Source of the DNA: Leptospira kirschneri serovar Cynopteri str. 3522 CT | GTDB taxonomy: Bacteria > Spirochaetota > Leptospiria > Leptospirales > Leptospiraceae | Assembly (NCBI RefSeq): GCF_000243695.2 | Contig: NZ_AHMN02000011.1 | Span: forward strand, 385,001 to 449,000 | DNA length: 64,000 nucleotides | Direction of reading: 5' to 3' | Shown here: positions 8,838-20,898 of the stretch, one piece after another | How positions within the stretch are numbered: position 1 is the first letter of the stretch | Layout: each line of letters starts with the position of its first letter | The notes under the pieces: generated by a model | Seen by the model: the letters and a program-made list of their open reading frames with translations, nothing else | The model's database searches: none | Told to the model about the DNA's origin: nothing | Program-made: the position numbers and the translations under genes

Positions 8838-9353
8838 TTATGTGTTGTTCAATTCGAAATTTTTTCCAACTAACATTTTCTTTAAAATCATTTTGCGATT
8901 AGAAAGGATTTTAAAGTAAAAATGGAGATGAATTGTTCGTTTTCCTAATTTTATAAGCTCCTCTGCTAAATTTATAATTTGCAAGTCTTCTTCCCGGTCT
9001 AAATCGACAAGCCGAGAAAAAAGCCTGCATATGGAGAGGCCAAAGTAAAATCCAATAAATTTTGCTTCGTACCAATCTTGGTGGTCTGGACGAAAAGAAT
9101 ATCGAATCAGTTGTTGGTTTTTAGATTGATAAAGTGTTTTTCTAAAAGCAGTATCCGGGAATTTAGAGGATAAATTTCTTTTTTGAAATTTGAGAATCAA
9201 GTAATGAAAGTAATTCTTTAAATTTTTATGTTTTTTAATTTGTTTATATAAATAACTTTCTAAATGTAGCGGAACCAATAAGTCAGAAGGTCCGGAATCT
9301 TTTTTTGACTTTCCTTTAAATTCAGTGAAATTTTTTAGATGGTGTTTTTGCAT
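8838..9353 (-). CDS. DUF1564 family protein (Leptospira-restricted)
   Basis: A 171-residue protein with the hallmarks of DUF1564: an N-terminal LLVPLHLESYLYK segment, a middle KTLYQSKNQ.LIRYSFRP, and DWYEAKFIGFYFGLSICRLFSRLVDLD, where the family has its conserved D/W-E and G-S/C-LF pattern. I moved the start to ATG 9353 because AAAGAGGAG lies 6-7 bases upstream; the frame stays open further upstream but without support. The family is multicopy in Leptospira genomes and has no established function. It is flanked by repeat-rich DNA. Confidence 0.8.
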   Translation of the reverse strand: MQKHHLKNFTEFKGKSKKDSGPSDLLVPLHLESYLYKQIKKHKNLKNYFHYLILKFQKRNLSSKFPDTAFRKTLYQSKNQQLIRYSFRPDHQDWYEAKFIGFYFGLSICRLFSRLVDLDREEDLQIINLAEELIKLGKRTIHLHFYFKILSNRKMILKKMLVGKNFELNNT

Positions 9354-9589
9354 TTTTATCTCCTCTTTTAATGCAGTTCCAGGAGATATAGAAAAGGTCA
9401 TATCAAGTGAAAAAAATTTAAAGAAAATCATTATAAAATGAATTTTTAATTTTATGATAGTCGCAAAACAGAGAATTCATGCAGAAATTTGATTGAGTAT
9501 TATTCTTTTGAAATTTTATAAAGTTCTTTTAAAAAATATCTGTATTATCTCAAAGTATGAAAATAACATCGAAGATAAACGATTGATTT

Positions 9590-9720
9590 TCTGAAGATGT
9601 AGAAGTTCCTACAAATTGAGTTTAATTCTAGAGTTGTTAGCTTTTTTTGAAGAAGATTTCACATTCTAACTTTTAGAAAAAGACATAGTATTATTTTCAC
9701 GTGTTAAATCCGTAAATTTA
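9590..9720 (-). repeat. Family II repeat, reversed and uninterrupted
   Basis: Its reverse complement begins near TTTAACACGTGAAAATAATAC and runs through CTAAAAGTTAGAATGTGA. It matches the two flanks of the interrupted copy at 2838-3165. It carries a copy of the GTAGGAACTTC motif. Confidence 0.6.
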
Positions 9721-9888
9721 AAAATAATAACCAGTAATTAACAAAGGTTATCTCTGAAGCTACGATAGTTTAAAGGTTTGCCTAAAAACTTTTAAATGTA
9801 TCATTTTTGAATCTTCAATAAAATATGGAGGTTTTTACAGAAACCACCACATTATACAATTTACAGTTTTTAGTATTTTTTTCGTTAT

Positions 9889-10069
9889 TTAACGTGAGTT
9901 CGATGTAAGAAAATCAGGGCGAATCCGGCTTGCCATAGGCCGCCGGACCGGGCTCTCAGCTTTGGTCAATAAATTGTATATAGGAAACATTATACAATAA
10001 TTGTCTTTAGTTTCAATTTATTGACCTCGCATCGATCCCTTTCGCATTGGATTATACCGAACGCGTTAA
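9889..10069 (+). repeat. TIR element, type 1 (intact)
   Basis: The left end is TTAACGTGAGTTCGATG and the right end TATACCGAACGCGTTAA. Stem 1: TCCGGC (9924-9929) pairs with GCCGGA (9942-9947), with an inner GCC/GGC pairing. Stem 2: GGTCAATAAATTG (9964-9976) pairs perfectly with CAATTTATTGACC (10014-10026). The conserved GGGCGAATCC, GGGCTCTCAGCT and GCATCGATCCCTTTCGC segments are all present. Confidence 0.8.
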
Positions 10070-10354
10070 CCGGCGTTTTGTCGTGACATTTATGGGTACT
10101 CAGTTTTGTAAGGATCAGTAATAAAAATTTTTTTCAAAGATTTATATGTCGTAAGTACTATAGGAATTTAGAATCTTGTTCACTCAGAACTATATAAAAG
10201 AATACCTAATATTTTACTTTGGAATAGGATGTTGTGACAAAAATTTAAGATACTCAATTTTTTTAGAGATCAGCATTACTAAACTCTGTTGCATCGTTTT
10301 TGAATAAAGTTTTTGTTTGAAGCCTTTATCCACTGAGGTTTTTGGAATCAATTT

Positions 10355-11296
10355 TTAAGAAAAAGAATTTAAAACTGCTATGTGAGCCTCTACGGATTCT
10401 GATAACGCAGTTAAGTCGTAACCCCCTTCTAAAAAGGATAGAACCTTGCCACCACAAATTCTATCTGCGCTTTCTAAAATGATACGAGTAAGATCTTCGA
10501 ATCCTTTTGTTGTTACATTCATTCCTCCAAGAGGATCGTCTTTATGTGCGTCAAAACCTGCAGAAATTAAAACGATATCTGGGTCAAAACGTTCCATTGT
10601 AGGAACAACGATCTCTTTAAATTTCTGAATATAGGCTTGGTTTTCAGAATTCGCTTGCATAGGAATATTTTTTGTAGTTCCAATACCTTTTCCTTTGCCA
10701 GTTTCCGTTATTAAACCGGTCATTGGATAAAATGGAAATTGATGAATCGATAGATAAAAAATATTTGGATCTTCATAAAAGATTTCTTGTGTTCCATTTC
10801 CGTGATGGACATCCCAATCAATAATAAAAATTTTTTTATATCCATTATTTTGCAAATACCGAGCGGTAATAGCAACATTGTTTAACATACAAAAACCCAT
10901 AATACGATTATGCTCCGCATGATGACCAGGAGGTCTAAGAAGAGAGAAACCATTCTTGATTGTTCCCGAAATTAAGGATTCCGACAATATTATTCCAGAA
11001 TTTGCAGCGGAGTAGGCTGATATCCACGATTTTTCCGTAAAAGGAGTATCTGAATCAAAATAACCTCTTTTTCCTTTGGAGTTTTCGATTTTTTGAATGT
11101 GATTTTTAGAATGGATTTCGTTGAGGAATTCATTGGGAAACTTTTTCATTTCAGGAAAAAATAAAGAACCAAAATAGCTACTTTGATGCAATTTGTTCAA
11201 GCACGCAAGTAGTCTGTCGGAATTCTCATAATGAGGGATTACAAAATTTGCATTATGGTAAAGAAAATCTTGAGAGTAGATAAAACCTGTCGGCAT
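10355..11296 (-). CDS. Histone-deacetylase-family (class II HDAC/AcuC-like) hydrolase
   Basis: A 313-residue zinc-dependent deacylase-fold protein. The core motifs are all visible: LLRPPGHHAEHNRIMGFCMLNN (tandem active-site His), DWDVHHGNGTQ (zinc-ligand Asp and His), ISAGFDAHKDDPLGG (second zinc-ligand Asp) and LEGGYD. Likely substrates are acetylated small molecules such as polyamines, or acetyl-lysine; the sequence does not decide. I prefer ATG 11296 because sequences align from PTGFIYS; a TTG 30 bases earlier is possible. Neither has a strong Shine-Dalgarno. It stands alone between repeat-rich gaps. Confidence 0.88.
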   Translation of the reverse strand: MPTGFIYSQDFLYHNANFVIPHYENSDRLLACLNKLHQSSYFGSLFFPEMKKFPNEFLNEIHSKNHIQKIENSKGKRGYFDSDTPFTEKSWISAYSAANSGIILSESLISGTIKNGFSLLRPPGHHAEHNRIMGFCMLNNVAITARYLQNNGYKKIFIIDWDVHHGNGTQEIFYEDPNIFYLSIHQFPFYPMTGLITETGKGKGIGTTKNIPMQANSENQAYIQKFKEIVVPTMERFDPDIVLISAGFDAHKDDPLGGMNVTTKGFEDLTRIILESADRICGGKVLSFLEGGYDLTALSESVEAHIAVLNSFS

Positions 11297-11752
11297 TTTA
11301 TTTTTCTGTTTTTTATTGTGGATCAAAAAATTTATACATTCATAAAACGAAAATTCAAATTTTTCAACGTAAAAAACAAAGAAGGTTAGGTTTTACCATG
11401 AAAATAAAAGATGAATTTTCGCAAAAATGTATCGATTTCTTACAAGTACACTTATTCCTGAATTTATTGTTTTTTGAGAGAAAAATTATATTCTAATTTT
11501 TGAATAAGCTTCATTGTCTTATTTTCATATATCTTTGTAGTAATTGAACAGCCTGATTCGGAGTTTGAAAAGTGATCTAAATTTTATTTCGAAATTGAAT
11601 TTATTTTTTAGTTAGACGTAGTGAATTCCGACATTTAATAAAGGTTAGGGCTTATCTTAGACACATTATGTCTGATAATAGTATTATTCTAAGATCAAAT
11701 CTCAGATAGGTTCTAAAAAGATTTTTTGATTTTTTATAACTTTTTAGTTCTT
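11297..11752. other. Divergent AT-rich spacer
   Basis: This gap separates the divergent deacetylase and DUF4015 genes and must hold both promoters, but I cannot place them with confidence. No recognisable repeat or ORF. Confidence 0.4.
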
Positions 11753-12931
11753 ATGTATTATATTATTCTATTTATTATTTGTTTTGTTTGGACTTCATCA
11801 GCGTTTCCTGATTTTGATCTTCCTTTTCCAATAAAAAGTGCTAAGAAACATTCAATTGAAACTATTCTTTCTGAATCTCGTAAACAAAAGGTCGGATCTC
11901 CTGAAATTTTAAAAAACAATGAGAATTATAGGCCTTTTACGGGAACACAAGTCGGATCTACTAAAACCAAACCCAAAATAGAATCTTTCAAATTTGAATC
12001 ACCTAAAGAAGATAAAACTTTCAAGATAGAAGTTGTAAAGACTCAGAATGTGGAAAATTCTTTAAAAAATTCCGACTTAGAAACGGTTTCTAATATCAAA
12101 GTTCCGGAATTTTCCAGGGGAATTTATATTTCGCAGAAAACCTTAAAGAAAGAGAGAGAATTTAATGATCTCAGAAAAAAAGGAAAACAGTATGGAATTA
12201 ATTTTCTCGTAATCGATATTCAACCTTCAGTTCCTTCTAAGGAAATTGTAGAAACTTTGGTAATAGAAGGATTTTATCCTGTCGCGAGAGTTGTAAATTT
12301 TGACGGGGGACTTCCGACAGAAAAACCACCTATCCAAAGAATCAATTCAATACACAAATCGATTCAAGCCGCTTGTAAATCTGGTTTTCCAGAAATTCAA
12401 TTGGATTACATTCGTTATGCGGATAATCTGAACTTAAAACTGACTTACGAAATGCGATATAAAAATATCGCTGAAATTATTAAGGGTATCAGAAAGGAAA
12501 CTCTTAAATGTAATAATCTTCCTTATATTGGGGCAGATATTTTTGGTCGGATCCCATTCAACCAAAACGATATGATCGGACAGAAAGTAGAAATATTTGC
12601 TCAACTTGTCGATGTACTTTATCCAATGCTTTACCCATCTCATTTTTATGGTATGGCCGATAAAATCAAAAATCCGTATCAGACAGTGTATGACGGAACT
12701 CTTTTTACCATTAAGAGATCGCTAAAAACGACGAGAGTTATTCCTTACATTCAAGGTTTTAATATGTCTGTAGGGAAGTCGGGACTCACACTTTCAAATT
12801 ATATCAAAGCTCAGATAAAGGCCTCTTATGATAGTGGAGGGCATGGATTTGTAGTTTGGAATGCCTGGAATGATTACGAATCTACTTTTCAAGCCTTAAA
12901 GGATTACGAGAAGGAAGTAAAGAAAGACTAA
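11753..12931 (+). CDS. DUF4015 (glycoside-hydrolase-like TIM barrel) exported protein
   Basis: A 392-residue protein with an N-terminal hydrophobic export segment ([18 protein letters not shown]) and a low-complexity linker (about 30-125). The C-terminal domain (about 130-392) has DUF4015 features: [35 protein letters not shown], the signature [26 protein letters not shown], and a final [11 protein letters not shown]. The fold relates to alpha-amylase-type barrels, but activity is unproven in this family. I chose ATG 11753, at the export segment; a TTG at 11726 is also in frame. It would act in the periplasm or outer envelope. Confidence 0.82.
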   Translation: MYYIILFIICFVWTSSAFPDFDLPFPIKSAKKHSIETILSESRKQKVGSPEILKNNENYRPFTGTQVGSTKTKPKIESFKFESPKEDKTFKIEVVKTQNVENSLKNSDLETVSNIKVPEFSRGIYISQKTLKKEREFNDLRKKGKQYGINFLVIDIQPSVPSKEIVETLVIEGFYPVARVVNFDGGLPTEKPPIQRINSIHKSIQAACKSGFPEIQLDYIRYADNLNLKLTYEMRYKNIAEIIKGIRKETLKCNNLPYIGADIFGRIPFNQNDMIGQKVEIFAQLVDVLYPMLYPSHFYGMADKIKNPYQTVYDGTLFTIKRSLKTTRVIPYIQGFNMSVGKSGLTLSNYIKAQIKASYDSGGHGFVVWNAWNDYESTFQALKDYEKEVKKD

Positions 12932-12932
12932 T

Positions 12933-13137
<205 letters not shown>

Positions 13138-13138
13138 T

Positions 13139-13325
13139 TTAACATGAATTCGGTGTAAGAAAATGAGAAAGAATTTTCTAAAAGTATGAGTTCCTACAAT
13201 TTAAGAATTTATTTGTAAAATCTTGATTTGTGGCAGTTCCCACATTTTAGAAAAAAATCTGCATGTTCAGATTCCAATTTTTTTCAGAAAAATGAATCAT
13301 GGATTTCTTCACGAACTCACGTTAA
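13139..13325 (+). repeat. TIR element, type 2 (motif-pair interior)
   Basis: It abuts the preceding element. The left end is TTAACATGAATTCGGTG and the right end CACGAACTCACGTTAA. The interior carries GAGTTCCTAC (13188-13197) and a second GTTCCCAC 46 bp later (13236). Similar interiors are at 16799-16979, 28248-28515, 53198-53345 and 54665-54745. A further right end at about 13474 (CCGAACTCACGTTAA) suggests a second partial element beside it. Confidence 0.7.
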
Positions 13326-13979
13326 TTTATAAATTTGTGAGAGTTCCCGCAGATTAAGTCGTATTACAGATCTTTAAACATTCATTTTTTGTAATTCGAG
13401 TCGGGAGTTCCACATTTATTTTATGGAAAAATCAGGTTTTATAAAATGAATCTCTTACGCCGAACTCACGTTAATTTATGATTTTCTCAAGTTGGAATTT
13501 CTTCTATATACTTACGATTTTATCGACCTTACATAATAGATTACATGAATTTTAAGATAAATCTCCGTTTTAGAAACAGAATTTCAAATACTCTATTATG
13601 TAGGTACTGAAAAAAACTAACGAATTTGATGTGAAGTCAATTCATTGAATTTAGCAGATAAAATGTAGGAACTACTGTCTTTAGAGGGATTTCTATAAAG
13701 TAAAATTTTCATTGGATTATTATCGTCATTAAAACAATGAATTTTATGTGAAAATTTGATTTTACTCAGAGTAGATAATAAGAGTAGTTCGTTGTAAAAA
13801 ATGGATACATTTCTTAAAAGTTAGTTTTACAACAAAAAATAAAGATGAATGTAGGGAGCCTCTTCTAACTTTAAGAAATTATAAAATTTAAATGTCTCCA
13901 TAAACGCAGGAATTCCTAGTTTTAAAACTTCTTACGTCGAATTCTCGATGTTTTTTCTAAAAATGTAGGAACTACTGAT

Positions 13980-14130
13980 TTTTTACTACTCGGGTGTATA
14001 AAAATAATGCTTATGTGGATTTCCTTTAAAAAGTCAACAAATTCGGATTAAACGCCATTTTTTGAACGGCTTCCACATCTTTGGTAAAATGATTGTTAAT
14101 TTTTGGTACTCTTTTTATACGTTTGAGTAG
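13980..14130 (+). repeat. Family II repeat
   Basis: It starts near TTACTACTCGGGTGTATAAA, contains CAACAAATTCGGATTAAAC and ends TAATTTTTGGTACTC then ATACGTTTGAGTAG. It matches 2838-3165 and 18690-18870. Confidence 0.6.
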
Positions 14131-14339
14131 TAAGTTCAAAGACAAGTCTCTGAATTGAAATCGTTCAAAAATTTCAGAGCATAAATTTAAAAATAGAGTT
14201 ATTGAAAAATTCCATAGTTCAATTAACAAAACTGCTTCAATCGACTGTTCCCATGAAATAGAAACAAATGAAGAATTAATTTTTTAACAACTCTAATAAT
14301 TCATTTTCTTTTGTTTCTTATCCATTACTCATTCTATCA

Positions 14340-14648
<309 letters not shown>

Positions 14649-14785
14649 TGATTGAAGTATAAACTATTAATTTGGGTTCTTTATTATGTAGTTTTGAGTA
14701 AAGTGAACGGATCATGCCGTTTTGCTGGTGTTGGATATGGAATTTTTAACAACTCTAATGAGACGCATGTCGGAATTACTACGTT

Positions 14786-15586
14786 TTATAATCCTTTGAA
14801 AACAGGTTTTCTTTTTTGTTCGATTGCTTTGATTGTTTCCTTGAAATCGGAAGAAATGAAATTTCTTGCCTGGGATTCAGCTTCTTTTCTGAGAGCGGCT
14901 TCTAATTTTTCCTTATCGTAGGTGTTCTTTTTTAACTCGCTAAGTGCTAAAGGAGCGCTTTCGGATAATGCAATTGCAATTTCAGTCGCTCTTCCTAAGA
15001 CTTCTTTTTGGGGAACTGAGTCATTACAGAGTCCAAGTCGGAACGCTTCTTCGCCATTTAATGTTTCCGCTAAAAATAAAAGTCGGTTTGCAATATGAGT
15101 TCCGAACAATTCTTTCACGATATAACTTGAACCCATTCCAGGATGAATTCCGAGTTTAACAAAGTTAAATTGATATTTGGCTTCATTGGCGAAGATACGA
15201 ATATCGCAGGCGAATGTAAGTGAAAATCCCGCTCCAATTGCATGGCCGTTTGCGGCGCAAATTACTGGAATATCCAAACGTCTTACGGATAAGAATAGAT
15301 TGTAGAATTCGAACATTGTCTTTTTGTTCGTTTCATAGTCTTTAGTTGAAAAAGACTTTAATAATTCGAAATTACCGCCCGCTGAAAAAATATCGTTTTT
15401 TCCCGTTAAAATTACAACTCTTGGTTTATTTTGTTCTGGAGTTTCTATCAAACCTTCGATAATTTTTTTGAATTCTAAACCCATTTCGCGAGTCATAGAA
15501 TTTCTGGTTTCAGGATTATTGAAGCTTAAAGTCAGGATTTTATTTCCTGAACCCAGATCGATTGTGTCTCGGTCTATGAATCCCAT
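14786..15586 (-). CDS. Enoyl-CoA hydratase/isomerase (crotonase) family protein
   Basis: A 266-residue crotonase-fold protein. It shows the oxyanion-hole segments ([14 protein letters not shown] and [22 protein letters not shown]) and the [11 protein letters not shown] loop. By eye, the two glutamates used by classical hydratases (in PEI.LG and AMEM) align here with Phe and Arg. So it may not be a simple enoyl-CoA hydratase; another crotonase reaction is likely, and the substrate is unknown. It overlaps the upstream gene by one base (TAATG), so the two are translated as a coupled pair. Confidence 0.85.
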   Translation of the reverse strand: MGFIDRDTIDLGSGNKILTLSFNNPETRNSMTREMGLEFKKIIEGLIETPEQNKPRVVILTGKNDIFSAGGNFELLKSFSTKDYETNKKTMFEFYNLFLSVRRLDIPVICAANGHAIGAGFSLTFACDIRIFANEAKYQFNFVKLGIHPGMGSSYIVKELFGTHIANRLLFLAETLNGEEAFRLGLCNDSVPQKEVLGRATEIAIALSESAPLALSELKKNTYDKEKLEAALRKEAESQARNFISSDFKETIKAIEQKRKPVFKGL

Positions 15587-16113
15587 TAAACTGCTTTTTT
15601 CTCCAATTCGAAACTTTCATACCAGATTCGGTCGGATATGGTCAACGGTTTTTCTCCAATTCCCATCTGGATATAATATTCAAGAAGGATTTCTAGATGA
15701 ATTGCTTCTTCGTCTTCCAAAGTCCAGAAAGTAGAGTCAATGGATTTTGAAATCAGGGCTTGGCCTCTAATGGAATCTTGAAAGTATTCCGGTTTTCCGG
15801 AAAAAATTAAATGTGCTGAAATAAGATCGAATCGGATAGTTTCCAAGATTTTTTTAAATTCTACTTCCGACTTTTCGAAATATCTGGATGCGATTTCGGT
15901 TTGAAAATAGTCTCCCCATGTTAGAATGTCCGGTTCAACGCCTGTTTTTTCTTTGATTTGCTCAATTTTATCTTTCTCAATAAAAGGAGTTACCGCAAAT
16001 CTATCTACAAGTTCTTTCAGAGCAATCAGATTCAGAATTTTTCCGGCTGATAGCTTTCCTTGTTTCATCATATCAAACAATTCTGGATTGAGTTCCGACT
16101 TTCTTGTGTCCAT
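15586..16113 (-). CDS. Conserved-looking hypothetical protein coupled to the crotonase
   Basis: A 175-residue, acidic, mostly helical cytoplasmic protein with no signal peptide or membrane segment. I recognise no motif. It is first in a two-gene unit and its stop overlaps the crotonase start in TAATG, which implies related roles. The start ATG 16113 follows CCCGAAAAAGA, a weak ribosome-binding site. Confidence 0.7.
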   Translation of the reverse strand: MDTRKSELNPELFDMMKQGKLSAGKILNLIALKELVDRFAVTPFIEKDKIEQIKEKTGVEPDILTWGDYFQTEIASRYFEKSEVEFKKILETIRFDLISAHLIFSGKPEYFQDSIRGQALISKSIDSTFWTLEDEEAIHLEILLEYYIQMGIGEKPLTISDRIWYESFELEKKAV

Positions 16114-16208
16114 ACATTCTTTTTCGGGATATTTCCAAACCTTCCCGTGGATTTTTTCTGGATTTATCCAAAAACTATTTCAGTACTGCGAATTTGATTT
16201 TTTCTAAG

Positions 16209-16484
<276 letters not shown>

Positions 16485-16798
16485 GTAATATTATTTTTAA
16501 GACTTTTAACAGTATATGAGTTCATTATAACGGATTGGTTTTTCTATAGAAAAAATGAAATCAACTATAAGGCGATTGATTATGAGTTTGTTCGAAAGAT
16601 TAGAATTAGGATCTTTATAAAACGGATTTTTAATTTTATGATGGTTGTAATGAGATGCCGCCGAATTTCGTGTGGAAATTAATTGTGCGATCATTCTTTT
16701 GAGATTTTATAGGTTCTCAGTATCTACTGATTTTTATTTGAGACAATGATTTATTTGAGTTTAGATTTTTATGTCTCGTATGATGAATACATATTAAG

Positions 16799-16979
16799 TT
16801 AACGTGAGTTCCGACTATGATTCATTTTTCTGAAAAAGTTGGAATCTGAACTTTATAGATTGATTTTTTAAATGCGGGAACTACTGCAAATCACGATTTT
16901 TACAAACAATTCCTAAAAATGTGGGAACTCATACTTTTAGAAAATGTTTTCTCATTTTATTAGACCGAATTTACTTTAA
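16799..16979 (+). repeat. TIR element, type 2
   Basis: The left end is TTAACGTGAGTTCCGAC and the right end GACCGAATTTACTTTAA. Two GGGAACT motifs sit 47 bp apart (16876 and 16923). The 47-bp interval between them is homologous to the tandem-repeat unit at 20899-21274. Confidence 0.7.
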
Positions 16980-17015
16980 GTTAGCTGTTGATAGAGAATT
17001 CTAACGTTTATTGAA

Positions 17016-17102
17016 TCCCTATAAAATTGAGTATCTTAAATTTTTATCGCAAAACACTGTTTCAGTGCAAGATATTAGGTACTTTATTTTATAGTTCTAA
17101 CT
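17016..17102 (+). repeat. Family II-type right-end module
   Basis: Close copy of the module at 3351-3437: TATAAAATTGAGTATC, ATCGCAAAACACTGTTTC, then GATATTAGGTACTTTATT. Confidence 0.65.
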
Positions 17103-17168
17103 AACAACTGAATTCCGACTTATAGAAGGTCGATATTTAAGATAGAAGTTTTCTCTCAATAAAAACTC

Positions 17169-18446
<1,278 letters not shown>

Positions 18447-18482
18447 AGATGGATTTTAAAGTTTACTCTAATCAGAATTAAA

Positions 18483-18569
18483 TAACGTGACTTCAGGAAG
18501 TCTTAATATTCGTTCTTCTGCATTAACTCGTAGAAAGTAATTGTATTTGTTATACCGGACTTGTGTTAA
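18483..18569 (+). repeat. Short TIR element (87 bp)
   Basis: The left end is TAACGTGACTTCAGG and the right end TATACCGGACTTGTGTTAA, around a short interior without the type-1 stems. It is the smallest two-ended copy seen. Confidence 0.6.
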
Positions 18570-18689
18570 ATGATAGAATATCATTAATTCTATTTCTAAA
18601 ATTAGGATTTGTCTTGGGAAAAATTTGGAATACGATGACTGAAGCTTATTAAATTTTTATAATGTAAATAGATTCCAAATTATTACTCA

Positions 18690-18870
18690 GATGTATGAAA
18701 ATAAATACTTATGGTAAGATCTTGTTGTAAAAGTTAGAATGTAGGATCTCCTTCGAGTGAACCAACAATTCTGGGTTAGGTGAAATTTTGGGGAACTTTT
18801 ATATCTTGGTAAAATCGGTCGTTAATTTTTGGTACTTCGTTATGTCGTTTTTGAGTAGGTCGAATGATAA
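18690..18870 (+). repeat. Family II repeat, uninterrupted reference copy
   Basis: It runs from TTACTCAGATGTATGAAAAT through GATCTTGTTGTAAAAGTTAG and CAACAATTCTGGGTTAGG to TAATTTTTGGTACTTCG and GTTTTTGAGTAG. It shows CTTGT and TGTAAAA adjacent, the site occupied by a type-1 element in the copy at 2838-3165. Confidence 0.7.
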
Positions 18871-18916
18871 AATCAAATTTCTGCAAGAAATTGTTGTTTG
18901 GCGACTACTATCAGAT

Positions 18917-19003
18917 TTCTATAAAATTGAATATCCTAAATTTACATTACAAAACTCTGTTTCCGAGCAAAATACTGGGGATTTTATTATATAGTTTTGA
19001 GTA
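18917..19003 (+). repeat. Family II-type right-end module
   Basis: Diverged copy of 3351-3437: TATAAAATTGAATATCC, ACAAAACTCTGTTTC and TTTATTATATAGTTTTGAG. Confidence 0.6.
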
Positions 19004-19280
19004 AAAATTCATTTTATAGAATCCTCTCCGTAGATCGTTATTTTTAGATTTTATAGGAGTCCCTCTTTGAACTTATCTAAAAACATCAAAAGGAATTTAG
19101 GCTATGATAATTAATATGAGTTCGACGCGAGTAAAAATTTTCTAAAAGTATGAGTTTTTACAATTTTAGGAATTGTTTGTAAAAATCGTGATTTGTAGTA
19201 GTTCCTACATTTATTAAGGTTTGGAAACAAATTTATAATCTGAGAATATGCAAAAAGTTTTAAAATATATAAATGAAAAA

Positions 19281-20519
19281 TCAATTTAAGGATTTTAAAA
19301 CATAAGGATCGCCGGGAACGGAAGCTGGCTTAAATACTTTATACTTTTCTAATGAATCTGCAAATTTATTTTTTAAAATTTCTATTTCTTCCGAATCGCC
19401 TAATCCGCTTTGACCCGTGTCGGAGGTCAACTCGGAGATTTTATCTAGATAGAGTTTAGAAACCAAAAGATAATTTCTATAATCCGAAGGATTGAGTTGG
19501 ATTGCGTTCTGTATAAGTTTTTGGGAAATTTCAAAATATGTGTCTGATTTTTTTCGATCCACGGAGGAACCAGACTTAAATTTTTCTTTATAAAAATAAT
19601 AGTAAGTCAAGGCAGAATGGGTGAGAAGTTCGGAATCAGATCGAGTAAGTTTGAACGCTTCTTGAATCACTTCCATTGATCTAGAAAGAATAGACTGATT
19701 TTTAAAACCTTCCGTATCATATTTATGATTTAAATAGTCGATGTATTCAGTATAAAACTCAAGTTCTTCTTGAGAATTTTCAAAACGTTTACGGTTATTC
19801 CAAGCCATAGAAAATTCAGACCCGGCTGAAACGTAGGCTTCTCCTGTTCTTTTATAAAGAAGACCTAAACGAAAATGTCCCATAGGAGAAGAAGGATCCA
19901 GGCTGATCGTATGTTTGTAAGATCGGATTGCTTCTGCAATTTCGTTTCTGGAAAGATGATAGTCCCCCATTTTTCTTTCCACGATTGCAGGTTCGACTTT
20001 TTCGGAAACTAAGGGAGCGGCTACCATTAGATTTTTATTTTTAACAAGACTAAGGTTTCCAATTCCTCTTGCCCTTTTGCCAATAAAAGAGGTTTGAAAG
20101 ATGGACTTGATTTCGATCTGTGCGACTATGTTGCCGTTTTTATAATTTTTATGATCAAAGTCTTTTTCGATGAGATATAAAGTCTGACCAACTCTAAGAC
20201 CCGGATCAAAGTTGATTTTGATAGTAACTAGATCCGCTCTTGTATCGACTCCGATATCAAGGTGTTTGTTTTTTCCTTTTTCTTCGATCGGTTTGACCTT
20301 ATCATACAAAACGGTTTCTCCTACAAGAATCATCTTTTCCTTTTCCGGTTTTCCAGGATCTCTGAAAGCATAGACGAGTTCCCTAGAAACAAGATTTCCA
20401 AAGGAAGAGATAATAAGAAGGGTTGGAAAAAAAGAACAAAAGAATCTCACCTTACAAAGATCGGCGAATTTTACGAACTTACCTCTAAAAAAGAACCGAT
20501 TTAAAAAAGAGAAAATCAT
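19281..20519 (-). CDS. TPR protein with N-terminal export segment
   Basis: A 412-residue protein. A hydrophobic segment at about residues 28-45 ([17 protein letters not shown]) could be an atypical signal or a membrane anchor. A beta-rich domain follows (about 80-170, [22 protein letters not shown]). TPR units are clear at about 185-235 ([37 protein letters not shown]) and 330-375 ([26 protein letters not shown]). It is probably a periplasmic or membrane-anchored scaffold. I do not recognise a named protein. A GC-rich structured region lies upstream of its start. Confidence 0.7.
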   Translation of the reverse strand: MIFSFLNRFFFRGKFVKFADLCKVRFFCSFFPTLLIISSFGNLVSRELVYAFRDPGKPEKEKMILVGETVLYDKVKPIEEKGKNKHLDIGVDTRADLVTIKINFDPGLRVGQTLYLIEKDFDHKNYKNGNIVAQIEIKSIFQTSFIGKRARGIGNLSLVKNKNLMVAAPLVSEKVEPAIVERKMGDYHLSRNEIAEAIRSYKHTISLDPSSPMGHFRLGLLYKRTGEAYVSAGSEFSMAWNNRKRFENSQEELEFYTEYIDYLNHKYDTEGFKNQSILSRSMEVIQEAFKLTRSDSELLTHSALTYYYFYKEKFKSGSSVDRKKSDTYFEISQKLIQNAIQLNPSDYRNYLLVSKLYLDKISELTSDTGQSGLGDSEEIEILKNKFADSLEKYKVFKPASVPGDPYVLKSLN

Positions 20520-20624
20520 TTCAAAAGATAAAAATTTGAAGGGACAAAACGTAAAAGCGAAGCCTACGATTTTTTGAACAATGTTTGTTTATAAATTATT
20601 TTTAGTGCGATTCAGCAAACATTC

Positions 20625-20750
20625 ATGGCGCCTCCTTTCGATCGTAGATCGAAAGGACCGCGCTCTGCCGCGACTACGCTTCGCTTCGGTCACGTTTTCC
20701 GTTGGAAACGTGACCGCGTTCGCGTCGCTTAGATCGCTGGCGCTTGTAAT
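20625..20750. repeat. GC-rich multi-hairpin island
   Basis: About 125 bp, far richer in GC than its surroundings. TCCTTTCGATC (20633-20643) pairs with GATCGAAAGGA (20647-20657) over a 3-nt loop. CGGTCACGTTT (20687-20697) pairs with AAACGTGACCG (20706-20716). The intervening GCGAC and GTCGC can close a larger stem around the second hairpin, and both ends have GGCGC. It could be a dispersed palindrome, a structured RNA or a remnant of foreign DNA. Confidence 0.65.
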
Positions 20751-20898
20751 TCTCTATGAAATTCAAAAAGAAAGATCGTCCAATCAAATTTCTGTATGAA
20801 ATTGCCGTTCTTACGACCAAGATCCAATGAACTCTCATTAAGAACTTTTGTTTTAAAACCTCCAATGCCGGATTTGCTCAAATGTTATTTAAAAACTT

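Larger units (their letters stand above)
9354..10354. other. Repeat-rich spacer
   Basis: One kilobase without a gene. It contains a repeat shared with 16615-16710, 24950-25030 and 44880-44925 (about 9436-9520), a reversed family II copy (9590-9720), and an intact type-1 TIR element (9889-10069). The rest is AT-rich and unassigned. Confidence 0.6.
18447..19280. other. Repeat-rich spacer
   Basis: It holds a short TIR element (18483-18569), a full uninterrupted family II element (18690-18870), a family II right-end module (18917-19003), and type-2-like motif sequence near 19110-19215. No gene. Confidence 0.6.

Noticed and set aside
16506..16694. 62-codon gene on the minus strand
   Set aside because: It overlaps a repeat present in three other spacers and has no ribosome-binding site.
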